64,000 nucleotides of DNA from Blautia hominis (GTDB lineage Bacteria > Bacillota > Clostridia > Lachnospirales > Lachnospiraceae). Location: NCBI GenBank assembly GCA_002270465.1, contig NQOF01000003.1, forward strand, positions 806,001 through 870,000, given 5' to 3'. The notes under the pieces are model-generated. The model worked only from the letters and a program-made list of their open reading frames with translations, searched no databases and had not been told where the DNA came from. The stretch's first letter is position 1. Every line of letters begins with the position of its first letter. A program made the position numbers and the translations under genes. Shown in pieces: positions 14,605 through 23,086 of this stretch.

Positions 14605-16236
14605 TTAGTTATCTTCCTCTGTCATGGTATATACCTGGCGTTTTCTTGCCATTTCATCGCTTGCCAGATATTCATCATAGGTAGTGATCTTATCGATAAG
14701 TACACCGTTTGGAAGTATTTCCATGATACGGTTCGCTGTGGTCTGTACAATCTGGTGGTCATGGGAGGCAAACAAAATGACACCGGGGAATTTTATCATA
14801 CCGTTATTCAGTGCAGTAATGGATTCCATGTCCAAATGGTTGGTAGGCTCATCAAAAACCAGCACATTGGCACCGGATATCATCATTTTAGATAAAAGGC
14901 ATCTTACCTTTTCGCCTCCGGAGAGTATACGGACTTTTTTTACACCGTCCTCACCTGGGAACAGCATACGTCCAAGAAAACCACGTACATAAGTCGCATC
15001 TTTTATTTCAGAATACTGCGTCAGCCAATCTGCTATCGTCAGGTCATTGTCAAACTCGGCTGTATTATCTTTAGGAAAATATGCCTGAGATGTAGTGACG
15101 CCCCATTTGTAGGTTCCTTCATCCGGCTCCATTTCTCCAATAAGGATTTTGAAAAGTACGGTTTTAGCCTGCTCATTTCCCCCGACAAATGCAACTTTAT
15201 CATCATGACCGAGAGTAAAGGAAATGTTGTCCAATATTTTTACACCGTCAATGGTTTTTGAAAGGCCTTCTACCATGAGCACTTCGTTTCCGATTTCGCG
15301 GTTTGGACGGAAATCAATATACGGATATTTACGGCTGGAAGGACGCATATCATCCAGCTGTATTTTCTCCAGGGCACGTTTTCTGGATGTGGCCTGTTTG
15401 GATTTTGACGCGTTGGCGGAGAATCTGGATATAAACTCCTGTAACTCTTTGATCTTTTCTTCTTTTTTTCGGTTGGCTTCTTTCATCTGTTTGATCAGAA
15501 GCTGGCTGGACTCATACCAGAAATCATAGTTTCCGGCATAGAGCTGGATTTTACCGTAGTCAATATCCGCAGTATGTGTACATACCTTATTTAAAAAGTA
15601 ACGGTCATGGGACACTACAATCACCGTGTTCTCAAAATTGATCAGGAATTCTTCCAGCCATTCTATGGCGTCCAGGTCTAAGTGGTTGGTAGGCTCATCC
15701 AGAAGAAGTATATCAGGGTTACCAAACAGGGCCTGTGCAAGAAGAACCTTCACTTTCTGGCTGCCTGTCAAATCGCCCATTATGGAATAGTGCAGTTCTG
15801 TTTCAATCCCCAGACCATTTAAGAGCTGTGCCGCATCGGATTCTGCTTCCCAGCCGTTCATCTCGGCAAACTCACCCTCCAGTTCACTGGCACGGATTCC
15901 ATCCTCATCGGAAAAATCTTCTTTTGCGTAGATGGCTTCTTTTTCTTTCATAATATCATACAGACGTTTGTTGCCCATGATAACTGTGTCAAGAACCGTA
16001 TAAGCATCATATTTGAAGTGATCCTGCTGTAAGAAGGAGAGACGCTGTCCGGGTGTAATGGTGATATCACCACTGGTGGTCTCAAGCTGACCGGAAAGGA
16101 TTTTTAAGAACGTAGATTTGCCGGCGCCGTTGGCACCGATCAAACCATAACAGTTTCCTTCCGTAAACTTGATATTGACGTCCTCAAACAGTGCTTTTTT
16201 ACCGATTCGTAAAGTGACATTATTTGCTGCAATCAT
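14605..16236 (-). CDS. ABC-F family ATPase (YbiT/YkpA-like)
   Basis: This 543-residue protein has two fused ABC ATPase domains and no membrane segments. It is an ABC-F type that acts on the ribosome E site as a translation factor or, in some members, as an antibiotic protection factor. NBD1 has a good Walker A (GANGAGKST, 34-42), an altered signature LTGSQ (156-160) and Walker B LLLDEPTNHLD. A charged linker (~240-300) joins it to NBD2, which has signature LSGGEK (438-443) and LVFDEPTNHLD. The second Walker A, GGNEQAKT (352-359), has Ala where the invariant Gly before Lys should be, so hydrolysis at that site may be weak. No long C-terminal extension is present. RBS GAGGGAT precedes ATG 16236. 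Confidence 0.9.
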   Translation of the reverse strand: MIAANNVTLRIGKKALFEDVNIKFTEGNCYGLIGANGAGKSTFLKILSGQLETTSGDITITPGQRLSFLQQDHFKYDAYTVLDTVIMGNKRLYDIMKEKEAIYAKEDFSDEDGIRASELEGEFAEMNGWEAESDAAQLLNGLGIETELHYSIMGDLTGSQKVKVLLAQALFGNPDILLLDEPTNHLDLDAIEWLEEFLINFENTVIVVSHDRYFLNKVCTHTADIDYGKIQLYAGNYDFWYESSQLLIKQMKEANRKKEEKIKELQEFISRFSANASKSKQATSRKRALEKIQLDDMRPSSRKYPYIDFRPNREIGNEVLMVEGLSKTIDGVKILDNISFTLGHDDKVAFVGGNEQAKTVLFKILIGEMEPDEGTYKWGVTTSQAYFPKDNTAEFDNDLTIADWLTQYSEIKDATYVRGFLGRMLFPGEDGVKKVRILSGGEKVRCLLSKMMISGANVLVFDEPTNHLDMESITALNNGMIKFPGVILFASHDHQIVQTTANRIMEILPNGVLIDKITTYDEYLASDEMARKRQVYTMTEEDN

Positions 16237-16332
16237 GTTAATCCCTCACTTTATAAAAAACTTACAATTTTCTTTGCGTAATCTCTTCTTATTTTACAGT
16301 AAAATGTGGAATTTGCAAGCATTTCTTTTAAA

Positions 16333-16352
16333 ATACTTGATAAATTAAGTAT
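16333..16352 (+). promoter_or_regulatory. Candidate Rrf2 operator
   Basis: The inverted repeat ATACTT-(GATAAATT)-AAGTAT overlaps the -35 box of the promoter driving the Rrf2-family gene. Its position and symmetry fit negative autoregulation. It is unproven. Confidence 0.45.
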
Positions 16353-16365
16353 ACAAAGGTATAAT
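16337..16365 (+). promoter_or_regulatory. Promoter of the Rrf2 gene
   Basis: TTGATA, a 17-base spacer and a perfect TATAAT. The start codon is about 70 bases downstream. Confidence 0.8.
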
Positions 16366-16433
16366 GGACACCATTAGGAAAAAAGAGGGACGAGAGAAGA
16401 CCACAGAGAGTACAGGAAAGGAGCACAGGAAAA

Positions 16434-16838
16434 ATGCTGATTACAAGAGAATGCGACTACGCGGTGCGGATTGTCCGGGCACTTGCTGGAGGAGATAAAC
16501 TTTGCGTGAACCAGATATGCGAAAAGGAGGAACTGACTCCCGCGTTTGTATATAAAATACTCAAAAAATTGGAAAAAGGAGATTTGGTGAAGAGCTTCCG
16601 TGGAAGTAATGGAGGATATGCACTGAAGAAAGATATTGGCCAGATTACACTGCTGGATATCTACCTGGCAGTGGAGCCGGAATTTTACATGATCGAGTGT
16701 ATGAATCCGGACAAGCCCTGTGTGCGCAACCAGGACGAAGAGGGATGTAAGGTCCATAAAGAGCTGTGCAAAATACAAAAAAACCTGCTCAGAGAGCTTG
16801 GTGCCAGGACGATTCGTGAAATTATGGAGGAAGAGTAG
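16434..16838 (+). CDS. Rrf2 family regulator with cysteine cluster
   Basis: This 134-residue winged-helix protein belongs to the Rrf2 family (IscR, NsrR, RsrR, CymR). The N-terminal HTH (ITRECDYAVRIVRALA, then VNQICEKEELTPAFVYKILKKL) and wing SFRGSNGGYAL are typical. After the HTH come four spaced cysteines, ECMNPDKPC then EEGC and KELC. This suggests an Fe-S cofactor sensing oxygen, NO or Fe-S status, although the spacing differs from E. coli IscR. The gene lies 144 bp upstream of and codirectional with PFOR, an oxygen-sensitive Fe-S enzyme. It is a reasonable candidate regulator of that gene and of itself; this is inference from position. PFOR also has its own promoter. Confidence 0.88.
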   Translation: MLITRECDYAVRIVRALAGGDKLCVNQICEKEELTPAFVYKILKKLEKGDLVKSFRGSNGGYALKKDIGQITLLDIYLAVEPEFYMIECMNPDKPCVRNQDEEGCKVHKELCKIQKNLLRELGARTIREIMEEE

Positions 16839-16887
16839 TCAGGATTTGTTTTTTTCAAAAAACATTCTACTTATTTTCGTTAAAAAA

Positions 16888-16916
16888 TGGACATGCTTGG
16901 CGAATCGTGATATAAT
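16888..16916 (+). promoter_or_regulatory. Promoter of the pyruvate:ferredoxin oxidoreductase gene
   Basis: TGGACA, a 17-base spacer and TATAAT, with a TGA extended -10. It lies 66 bases upstream of the start. A perfect AAGGAGG RBS follows before ATG 16983, fitting strong expression. Confidence 0.8.
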
Positions 16917-16982
16917 TTCGATAGACTTCGGGGAGCGAAGTGGAACATTGTTTATAACAATTTTCAAGGAGGAAAATAACAA

Positions 16983-19900
16983 ATGGCTAGAAAGATGAAA
17001 ACCATGGATGGTAATCATGCAGCAGCTCATGCGTCTTACGCATTTTCCGATGTTGCAGCGATTTACCCGATTACCCCGTCATCTGTAATGGCAGAGGCTA
17101 CAGACGAATGGGCAACACAGGGAAGAAAGAACATTTTCGGACAAGAAGTACAGGTTACTGAGATGCAGTCTGAGGCTGGTGCAGCAGGTGCTGTGCATGG
17201 ATCCCTGGCAGCAGGTGCCCTGACTACTACATATACCGCATCACAGGGTCTTCTGTTAATGATCCCTAATCTTTATAAAATCGCTGGTGAGCAGTTACCG
17301 GGTGTATTCAACGTGTCTGCCCGTGCACTTGCAAGCCACGCACTGTCAATCTTCGGAGACCATTCCGATGTATACGCATGTCGTCAGACAGGATGTGCTA
17401 TGCTTTGTGAATCTTCCGTACAGGAAGTTATGGACCTGACACCGGTTGCACATATGGCATCTATCAAAGGTAAAGTTCCGTTCATCAACTTCTTTGATGG
17501 TTTCCGTACTTCTCATGAGATCCAGAAGATTGAGACATGGGATTACGAAGACTTAAAAGAGATGGTAGACATGGACGCTGTTGATGAATTCCGCGCTCGC
17601 GCACTGAATCCAAACCATCCGTGCCAGAGAGGTTCTGCACAGAACCCTGACATCTTCTTCCAGGCAAGAGAAGCATGTAATCCGTACTACGATGCTTTAC
17701 CGGCAATCGTTCAGGAATACATGGACAAAGTAAACGCTAAGATCGGTACAGATTACAAACTGTTCAACTACTATGGTGCAGCGGATGCTGAGCACGTAAT
17801 CGTTGCTATGGGTTCTGTAAACGATACAATTGAAGAGACTATCGATTATTTACTGGCAGCCGGCAAGAAAGTCGGTGTTGTAAAAGTTCGTCTGTACAGA
17901 CCATTCTGCGCTGACGCATTGATCGAAGCTATTCCGGAAACTGTAAAACAGATCACTGTTTTAGACAGAACAAAAGAACCGGGCTCTCTGGGTGAGCCGT
18001 TATACTTAGACGTTGTTGCTGCATTAAAGGGAAGCAAATTCGATGCAGTTCCAATTCTTACAGGACGTTACGGCTTAGGTTCCAAAGACACCACACCGGC
18101 TCAGATTGTTGCTGTATATGAGAACACAGAGAAGAAAAAATTCACGGTAGGTATCGTGGATGATGTTACAAATCTGTCTCTGGAAGTTGGTACTCCTATC
18201 GTTACAACACCGGAAGGAACCATTAACTGTAAATTCTGGGGTCTGGGCGCTGACGGTACAGTAGGTGCTAACAAGAACTCCATCAAGATCATTGGTGACA
18301 ACACAGATATGTACGCTCAGGCTTACTTTGACTATGACTCAAAGAAATCCGGCGGTGTTACTATGTCTCACCTGCGTTTTGGTAAAAAACCGATTAAATC
18401 TACATACCTGATCAAGAAAGCAAACTTCGTTGCATGCCATAATCCTTCCTATGTAAGAAAATACAACATGGTTCAGGAACTGGTAGACGGAGGTACATTC
18501 CTGCTGAACTGTCCTTGGGACATGGAAGGCCTGGAAAAACACTTACCGGGACAGGTAAAAGAATTTATTGCTAACCACAACATCAAATTCTATGTGATCG
18601 ATGGTGTTAAGATTGGTATTGAGACAGGCATGGGCCCGACTCGTATCAACACAATCCTGCAGTCCGCATTCTTCAAACTGGCTGACATCATTCCGGAGGC
18701 TCAGGCTATTGATTTGATGAAAGCAGCAGCCAAAGCTACATACGGACGTAAAGGTGATGACGTAGTTGCGAAAAACTGGGCAGCTATTGATGAAGGTGCA
18801 AAACAGATCGTTGAAGTTCAGGTTCCGGAAAGCTGGAAAACTGCTACAGACGAAGGTCTTGACCTGACTCACGCAGAGAACGGAAGAAAAGAAGTTGTAG
18901 ACTTCGTTAACAACGTTCAGGCTAAAGTTACAGCTCAGGAAGGTAACTCACTGCCTGTATCTGCATTCACAGAATATGTTGATGGTACAACTCCATCCGG
19001 AACATCTGCTTACGAGAAACGTGGTATTGCAGTAAATATCCCGGTATGGCAGCCTGAAAACTGTATCCAGTGTAACCGTTGTGCGTATGTATGCCCGCAT
19101 GCATCCATTCGTCCGGTTGCTATGACAGAGGCTGAGGCAGCAAATGCTCCGGCAGCTCTTGATATGACTGGAATGAAAGAATATAAATTTGCTATCGCAG
19201 TATCCGCTCTTGACTGTACCGGATGTGGTTCCTGTGCAAATGTCTGCCCAGGCAAGAAAGGTGCAAAAGCCCTTGTTATGGAAAACATGGAAGCGAATGT
19301 TGAATCTCAGAAATTCTTTGATTACGCGGTATCTCTTCCGGTTAAAGAAGATGTTGTTGCTAAATTCAAAGAGACAACTGTAAAAGGTTCTCAGTTCAAA
19401 CAGCCTCTGCTTGAGTTCTCAGGTGCTTGTGCAGGTTGTGGTGAGACACCGTACGCGAAGTTGATCACGCAGCTGTTCGGTGATAGAATGTACATTGCAA
19501 ACGCAACAGGATGTTCCTCTATCTGGGGTAACTCCTCACCGTCTACACCGTACACTGTAAACGCAAAAGGACAGGGTCCTGCATGGGATAACTCTTTATT
19601 TGAGGATAATGCAGAGTTCGGTTACGGTATGTTACTGGCTCAGAACGCTATCCGCGGCGGCCTGAAAGAAAAAGTAGAATCCGTAATGGCAAGCGCAGAA
19701 GCTTCAGAGGAAGTGAAAGCTGCATGCAAAGAGTGGTTAGATACCTACAATTGTGGTGCTACCAACGGTGCGGCTACTGACAAACTGGTTGCAGCTCTGG
19801 AAGGAATTGATTGCGATACCTGCAAAGATATCGTTAAGAAAAAAGACTTCCTGGGTAAAAAATCCCAGTGGGTATTCGGTGGTGACGGATGGGCTTACGA

Positions 19901-20513
19901 TATCGGATTCGGCGGTGTTGACCACGTATTAGCAAGTGGAAAAGACATCAACATTATGGTATTCGATACAGAGGTTTACTCTAACACAGGCGGACAGTCT
20001 TCCAAGGCTACTCCGACAGGTGCGATTGCACAGTTCGCTGCGGGCGGTAAAGAAGTTAAGAAGAAAGACCTTGCTTCCATCGCTATGAGCTATGGTTATG
20101 TATATGTTGCTCAGATTTCCATGGGTGCAGACTTTAACCAGACTGTAAAAGCAATTGCTGAGGCTGAGGCATATCCAGGACCATCCCTGATCATCGCTTA
20201 CGCTCCTTGTATCAACCATGGTATCAAGAAAGGTATGAGCAAAGCTCAGACAGAGGAAGAATTGGCTGTTAAATCCGGCTACTGGCATAACTTCCGCTTC
20301 AATCCGGAAGCAGAAAGCAAATTCTCCCTGGATTCCAAAGAGCCGACAGAAGATTACCAGGCATTCCTGGATGGCGAGGTTCGTTACAATTCTCTGAAAC
20401 GTTCTAATCCTGAAAAGGCTGCTAAACTCTTTGCTCTGAATGAAAAACAGGCTAAAGAAAGATATGAATATCTGAAGAAACTGGTTACTCTGTATGGAGA
20501 TGCAGAAAACTAA
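16983..20513 (+). CDS. nifJ: Pyruvate:ferredoxin (flavodoxin) oxidoreductase
   Basis: This 1,176-residue single-chain PFOR oxidises pyruvate + CoA to acetyl-CoA + CO2 and reduces ferredoxin, the central catabolic step of clostridial fermentation. All domains are in order: N-terminal pyrimidine domain (GNHAAAHASYAFSDVAAIYP), transketolase-like domain II, and the gamma domain. The 2x[4Fe-4S] ferredoxin module has CIQCNRCAYVCP from C694 and CTGCGSCANVCP from C745. The TPP-binding domain carries CAGCGETPY and ATGCSSIWG cysteines for the proximal cluster, GDGWAYDIGFGG (~966) and VYSNTGGQ. Length matches the family (~1,170-1,230). Codon use is strikingly restricted (GTT/GTA, GCT/GCA, AAC, TAC), unlike flanking genes and shared with PPDK, as expected for an abundant protein. 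Confidence 0.97.
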   Translation: MARKMKTMDGNHAAAHASYAFSDVAAIYPITPSSVMAEATDEWATQGRKNIFGQEVQVTEMQSEAGAAGAVHGSLAAGALTTTYTASQGLLLMIPNLYKIAGEQLPGVFNVSARALASHALSIFGDHSDVYACRQTGCAMLCESSVQEVMDLTPVAHMASIKGKVPFINFFDGFRTSHEIQKIETWDYEDLKEMVDMDAVDEFRARALNPNHPCQRGSAQNPDIFFQAREACNPYYDALPAIVQEYMDKVNAKIGTDYKLFNYYGAADAEHVIVAMGSVNDTIEETIDYLLAAGKKVGVVKVRLYRPFCADALIEAIPETVKQITVLDRTKEPGSLGEPLYLDVVAALKGSKFDAVPILTGRYGLGSKDTTPAQIVAVYENTEKKKFTVGIVDDVTNLSLEVGTPIVTTPEGTINCKFWGLGADGTVGANKNSIKIIGDNTDMYAQAYFDYDSKKSGGVTMSHLRFGKKPIKSTYLIKKANFVACHNPSYVRKYNMVQELVDGGTFLLNCPWDMEGLEKHLPGQVKEFIANHNIKFYVIDGVKIGIETGMGPTRINTILQSAFFKLADIIPEAQAIDLMKAAAKATYGRKGDDVVAKNWAAIDEGAKQIVEVQVPESWKTATDEGLDLTHAENGRKEVVDFVNNVQAKVTAQEGNSLPVSAFTEYVDGTTPSGTSAYEKRGIAVNIPVWQPENCIQCNRCAYVCPHASIRPVAMTEAEAANAPAALDMTGMKEYKFAIAVSALDCTGCGSCANVCPGKKGAKALVMENMEANVESQKFFDYAVSLPVKEDVVAKFKETTVKGSQFKQPLLEFSGACAGCGETPYAKLITQLFGDRMYIANATGCSSIWGNSSPSTPYTVNAKGQGPAWDNSLFEDNAEFGYGMLLAQNAIRGGLKEKVESVMASAEASEEVKAACKEWLDTYNCGATNGAATDKLVAALEGIDCDTCKDIVKKKDFLGKKSQWVFGGDGWAYDIGFGGVDHVLASGKDINIMVFDTEVYSNTGGQSSKATPTGAIAQFAAGGKEVKKKDLASIAMSYGYVYVAQISMGADFNQTVKAIAEAEAYPGPSLIIAYAPCINHGIKKGMSKAQTEEELAVKSGYWHNFRFNPEAESKFSLDSKEPTEDYQAFLDGEVRYNSLKRSNPEKAAKLFALNEKQAKERYEYLKKLVTLYGDAEN

Positions 20514-20539
20514 TCATTAGTTTCTTGAGTGAAATAAGA

Positions 20540-20575
20540 AACAGGCATCACCGGTGGGTGGCGCCTGTTTTTTTT
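20540..20575 (+). terminator. Rho-independent terminator after PFOR
   Basis: The stem AACAGGC...GCCTGTT, with an inner CACC/GGTG pairing, is followed by eight T residues. Confidence 0.9.
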
Positions 20576-20653
20576 GTGGAGTGTAAGGTGGATGGAATGA
20601 AATAGAGGTAGGGGTGCTGTACCTCCGTTTCTTGTACGCTTTCCAAACAACCC

Positions 20654-20682
20654 TTGTTATTCTGAGGCATTCATATTATACT
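20654..20682 (+). promoter_or_regulatory. Promoter for the PH-domain/GDPD genes
   Basis: TTGTTA, a 17-base spacer and TATACT. The leader of about 160 bases would contain an R1 repeat copy. Confidence 0.55.
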
Positions 20683-20693
20683 GAAACGTATAG

Positions 20694-20818
20694 CAATTAC
20701 TTAACAAGTCAGCGTATTCACTACGCTGACCATAAAAATTTCCCGCAGGTGGAAATGCTGCTGCCAAGGACGGTTTAGTGTGGGTTTTTATTCGTAACTG
20801 TGAAAGTAACTAACAGTT
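20694..20818 (+). repeat. Dispersed intergenic repeat, family R1, copy b
   Basis: It contains the perfect hairpin GTCAGCGTA-ttcac-TACGCTGAC (20708-20730), the same hairpin seen in copy a at 2653. It ends TCGTAACTGTGAAAGTAACTAACAG. The ends are less symmetric than in copy a. Confidence 0.6.
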
Positions 20819-20849
20819 TTGACGTATTAATAATAAGGAGGTTATTATA

Positions 20850-21248
20850 ATGAGTGACAATTTAATATGGGAAGACCGGAAACATTTTATGTGGTTCCCC
20901 TGGTCATTTACGAAGTATTATATAGAGAACGAGAGACTGATGATAGAAGCTGGACTGCTGAGAACCACTTTGGATGAGACACTTTTATATCGGATCGTGG
21001 ATGTGACTATGGTACAGACACTGGCGGGTAAAATTTTTGGAACCGGAGATTTGATCGTTAAAACAAAAGTGGACAGCAATCCGGAAATTGTCCTGAAGAA
21101 TATTTCGGACCCCAAAAGAGTTCGTTCCATGCTTTCCGAGATGGTGGAGGATTGCAGACAGAGAAAGAATGTAGTAGGAAGAGAGTTTTATGGGGAACAT
21201 TCGCATGAAGAGGAAGAATATATCTATGAAAATGAGGATAATGATTGA
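20850..21248 (+). CDS. Bacterial PH-domain protein (YdbS/bPH2-like)
   Basis: This 132-residue soluble protein resembles the small bacterial pleckstrin-homology-like bPH_2 (YdbT/YdbS) fold. The pattern ENERLMIEAGLLRTTLDETLLYRIVDVTMVQ (beta strands with I-x-x-G-L-L-R then L-Y-R-I-x-D-V) is characteristic. The usual membrane segments are absent. It ends with a very acidic tail (HEEEEYIYENEDND). Function is unknown, though such proteins are thought to form membrane-edge or envelope-stress oligomers. RBS AAGGAGG is seven bases before ATG. The GDPD gene starts 21 bases downstream and is probably cotranscribed. Confidence 0.75.
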   Translation: MSDNLIWEDRKHFMWFPWSFTKYYIENERLMIEAGLLRTTLDETLLYRIVDVTMVQTLAGKIFGTGDLIVKTKVDSNPEIVLKNISDPKRVRSMLSEMVEDCRQRKNVVGREFYGEHSHEEEEYIYENEDND

Positions 21249-21269
21249 CTGAATTTATAAGGGGGATCT

Positions 21270-21986
21270 ATGAAGAAAATGAAAATTTGGGCTCATAGAG
21301 GTGCATCCGGATACGCGCCGGAAAATACTATGGGCGCTTTTTCCGAAGCGGTACGCCGTAAGGCGGATGGCATTGAACTGGATGTACAGCTTACAAAAGA
21401 CGGTGAGATCGTGGTCATTCATGATGAGAAACTGGGCAGAGTCAGCAATGGTTCAGGATGGGTAAAGGACCATACGTTGAAGGAACTGAGAAAGCTGAAT
21501 TTTAACAAGACATTTCCGGAACAGGGAAATGCCAAAATTCCCACTCTTAAAGAAGTGTATGAACTTATGAGAAAAGAAGAGATGCTTGTGAATGTGGAGC
21601 TGAAGACCAGTATTATATTTTACGAAGGGCTGACAGATAAAGTGCTGGAGCTAACCGCCCGCATGGGGATGGAAGACAAGGTATTGTATTCTTCTTTTAA
21701 TCATTATACGCTGTTGGAGATGAAACAGAAAAATTCCGGTATACGGACAGGTATGCTGTTTGAGGATGGAATTGTGGATGCACCTATATATGCCAAGCGT
21801 TTGGGCGTGGATGCCCTGCATCCTATTTATACGCATTTGCAGCATCCTGATTTTTTGAAACAGTGCAGGGAGGAAAAACTTCCTCTGCATGTATGGACTG
21901 TGAATACCAAAGAACGTTTCCAGGAAATGCAGAAGGCTGGCGTGGATGCAGTGATCACTAATTATCCCGATATCCAATACCGGTGA
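21270..21986 (+). CDS. Glycerophosphodiester phosphodiesterase
   Basis: This 238-residue cytoplasmic GDPD (UgpQ/GlpQ type) hydrolyses glycerophosphodiesters from phospholipid turnover to glycerol-3-phosphate and an alcohol. The catalytic and metal residues are in place: H9 and R10 in AHRGASGYAPENT, E36 and D38 in GIELDV, H51 in VVIHDEKLGR, and the later VNVELKT and HVWTVNT motifs of the TIM barrel. No signal peptide or membrane anchor is present, so it acts inside the cell. It follows the PH-domain gene by 21 bases with AAGGGGG as RBS. Confidence 0.92.
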   Translation: MKKMKIWAHRGASGYAPENTMGAFSEAVRRKADGIELDVQLTKDGEIVVIHDEKLGRVSNGSGWVKDHTLKELRKLNFNKTFPEQGNAKIPTLKEVYELMRKEEMLVNVELKTSIIFYEGLTDKVLELTARMGMEDKVLYSSFNHYTLLEMKQKNSGIRTGMLFEDGIVDAPIYAKRLGVDALHPIYTHLQHPDFLKQCREEKLPLHVWTVNTKERFQEMQKAGVDAVITNYPDIQYR

Positions 21987-21990
21987 TTTT

Positions 21991-22155
21991 CAGTTATTGT
22001 TCTAGGGACACGGTCCTGAGTGGTGTTTTCCTCGAAGAGATGATGTGCGATGCACAGCAAAATCCCGGGTTAGTCAGCGCAAAAATGCTAAAATGCAAAA
22101 CAGTGTATCAGTGTATCACGACACATGTTACTGCACATGGAGCGAACAGTAACAA
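21991..22155. repeat. Diverged R2-type repeat
   Basis: The outer ends CAGTTATTGTTC and GAACAGTAAC form an inverted repeat. The interior keeps AAAATCCCGGG, AGTCAGCGC and a CATGTTACTG segment comparable with the clear R2 copies at 10045 and 28757, but with many changes. Membership is likely but not certain. Confidence 0.4.
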
Positions 22156-22211
22156 TTTTCCTGAAAAATATCTATTTTCAGAAATCTTCTCTTTTTTCCT
22201 TAAAAGGAGTA

Positions 22212-22220
22212 TGGTATAAT
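22212..22220 (+). promoter_or_regulatory. Extended -10 promoter upstream of the PRTase-like gene
   Basis: The sequence is TGGTATAAT (extended -10, perfect TATAAT). The -35 region is only a T tract. It lies about 200 bases before the PRTase start. The leader contains the small ORF at 22227 and, from 22340 to 22387, a fragment resembling the right end of R1 elements. Confidence 0.5.
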
Positions 22221-22226
22221 AAGCAT

Positions 22227-22331
22227 ATGAAAAAAATAAGTGTAACTATTCCGCAGGCCCCTACATTTGTTGCGCAGACCGAATACATGTTCCTTGAGAA
22301 AAAGTATTCAGCAATCAGGTGTAATCATTGA
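22227..22331 (+). other. 34-codon ORF of unknown status
   Basis: ATG 22227 opens MKKISVTIPQAPTFVAQTEY and so on, ending TGA at 22331. It starts seven bases after a good -10 box, so it is nearly leaderless and lacks an RBS, unless translation starts further upstream in the same frame (22125). It could be a gene remnant or chance. No family was recognised. Confidence 0.2.
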
Positions 22332-22426
22332 TAACGGCCATTCTGCATGGCTTTTTGCCCATAACGATGCAGGCGCCGAATAGTTACAAATAAGGAATTG
22401 GGGATTAAAAAGAGGAGGTATGATCT

Positions 22427-23074
22427 ATGGAAATGGAAGAAAGAATGTTTAAGGTATATGCAGCCGGTGATGAAAAGATTCAGTTAAAAGTGATTCCGGG
22501 GCATTTTGCAACGCCGCAGTCTCATATCAGTCATTATTTGGAGATGACAACCATGAAGACCCGATGTGCGGAGGCTTCCAGAATCGCCAGGTATCTGTCT
22601 ACTAAATATGAAACGTCTACCCCTGTGGATTCTATTATCTGTCTGGATGGGCTGGAAGTCGTGGGAGCATTTTTGGCGGAGGAGCTGGCAAAGGCAGGGG
22701 TTCTGTCCATGAATGCGCATAAGACTATTTATATTGTTACTCCGGAATTTAACGGTAACGGCCAGCTTATGTTCCGTGACAACATTCAGCACATGGTCCG
22801 GAACCGAAATGTGGTGATCCTGATGGGCTCCATCACAACCGGCGAGACGCTGCGGAAGTGTATGGAGAGCATACTCTACTATGGTGGTACCATCCAGGGA
22901 GTGTCAGCTATATTCAGTGCAGTGAACAAAGTGGCAGGCCTGGATATCAATGCCGTGTTCTATAAAAAGGATGTACCGGATTACCAGACGCACAAAGCAA
23001 GTGAATGTCCTATGTGCAGGAAGGGCGAAAAACTGGATGCCATTGTAAATGGATACGGATACTCTAAATTATAA
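22427..23074 (+). CDS. Phosphoribosyltransferase-like protein
   Basis: This 215-residue protein has a type I phosphoribosyltransferase fold, resembling orotate phosphoribosyltransferase. The PRPP loop position reads NVVILMGSITTGETLRKC (residues ~127-144), where the usual acidic pair before the T-T-G core is replaced by Met-Gly. The hood residue pattern of true PyrE is not obvious. Database-style annotation would probably say orotate phosphoribosyltransferase, but the altered loop and absence of pyr neighbours make another base or a regulatory role possible. Near the C-terminus a C-P-M-C pair (ASECPMCRKGEK) could bind zinc. GAGGAGG lies upstream of ATG 22427, and a second in-frame ATG is at 22442. 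A lipoprotein gene follows 12 bases later. Confidence 0.7.
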   Translation: MEMEERMFKVYAAGDEKIQLKVIPGHFATPQSHISHYLEMTTMKTRCAEASRIARYLSTKYETSTPVDSIICLDGLEVVGAFLAEELAKAGVLSMNAHKTIYIVTPEFNGNGQLMFRDNIQHMVRNRNVVILMGSITTGETLRKCMESILYYGGTIQGVSAIFSAVNKVAGLDINAVFYKKDVPDYQTHKASECPMCRKGEKLDAIVNGYGYSKL

Positions 23075-23086
23075 AGGGGGGAGAAT

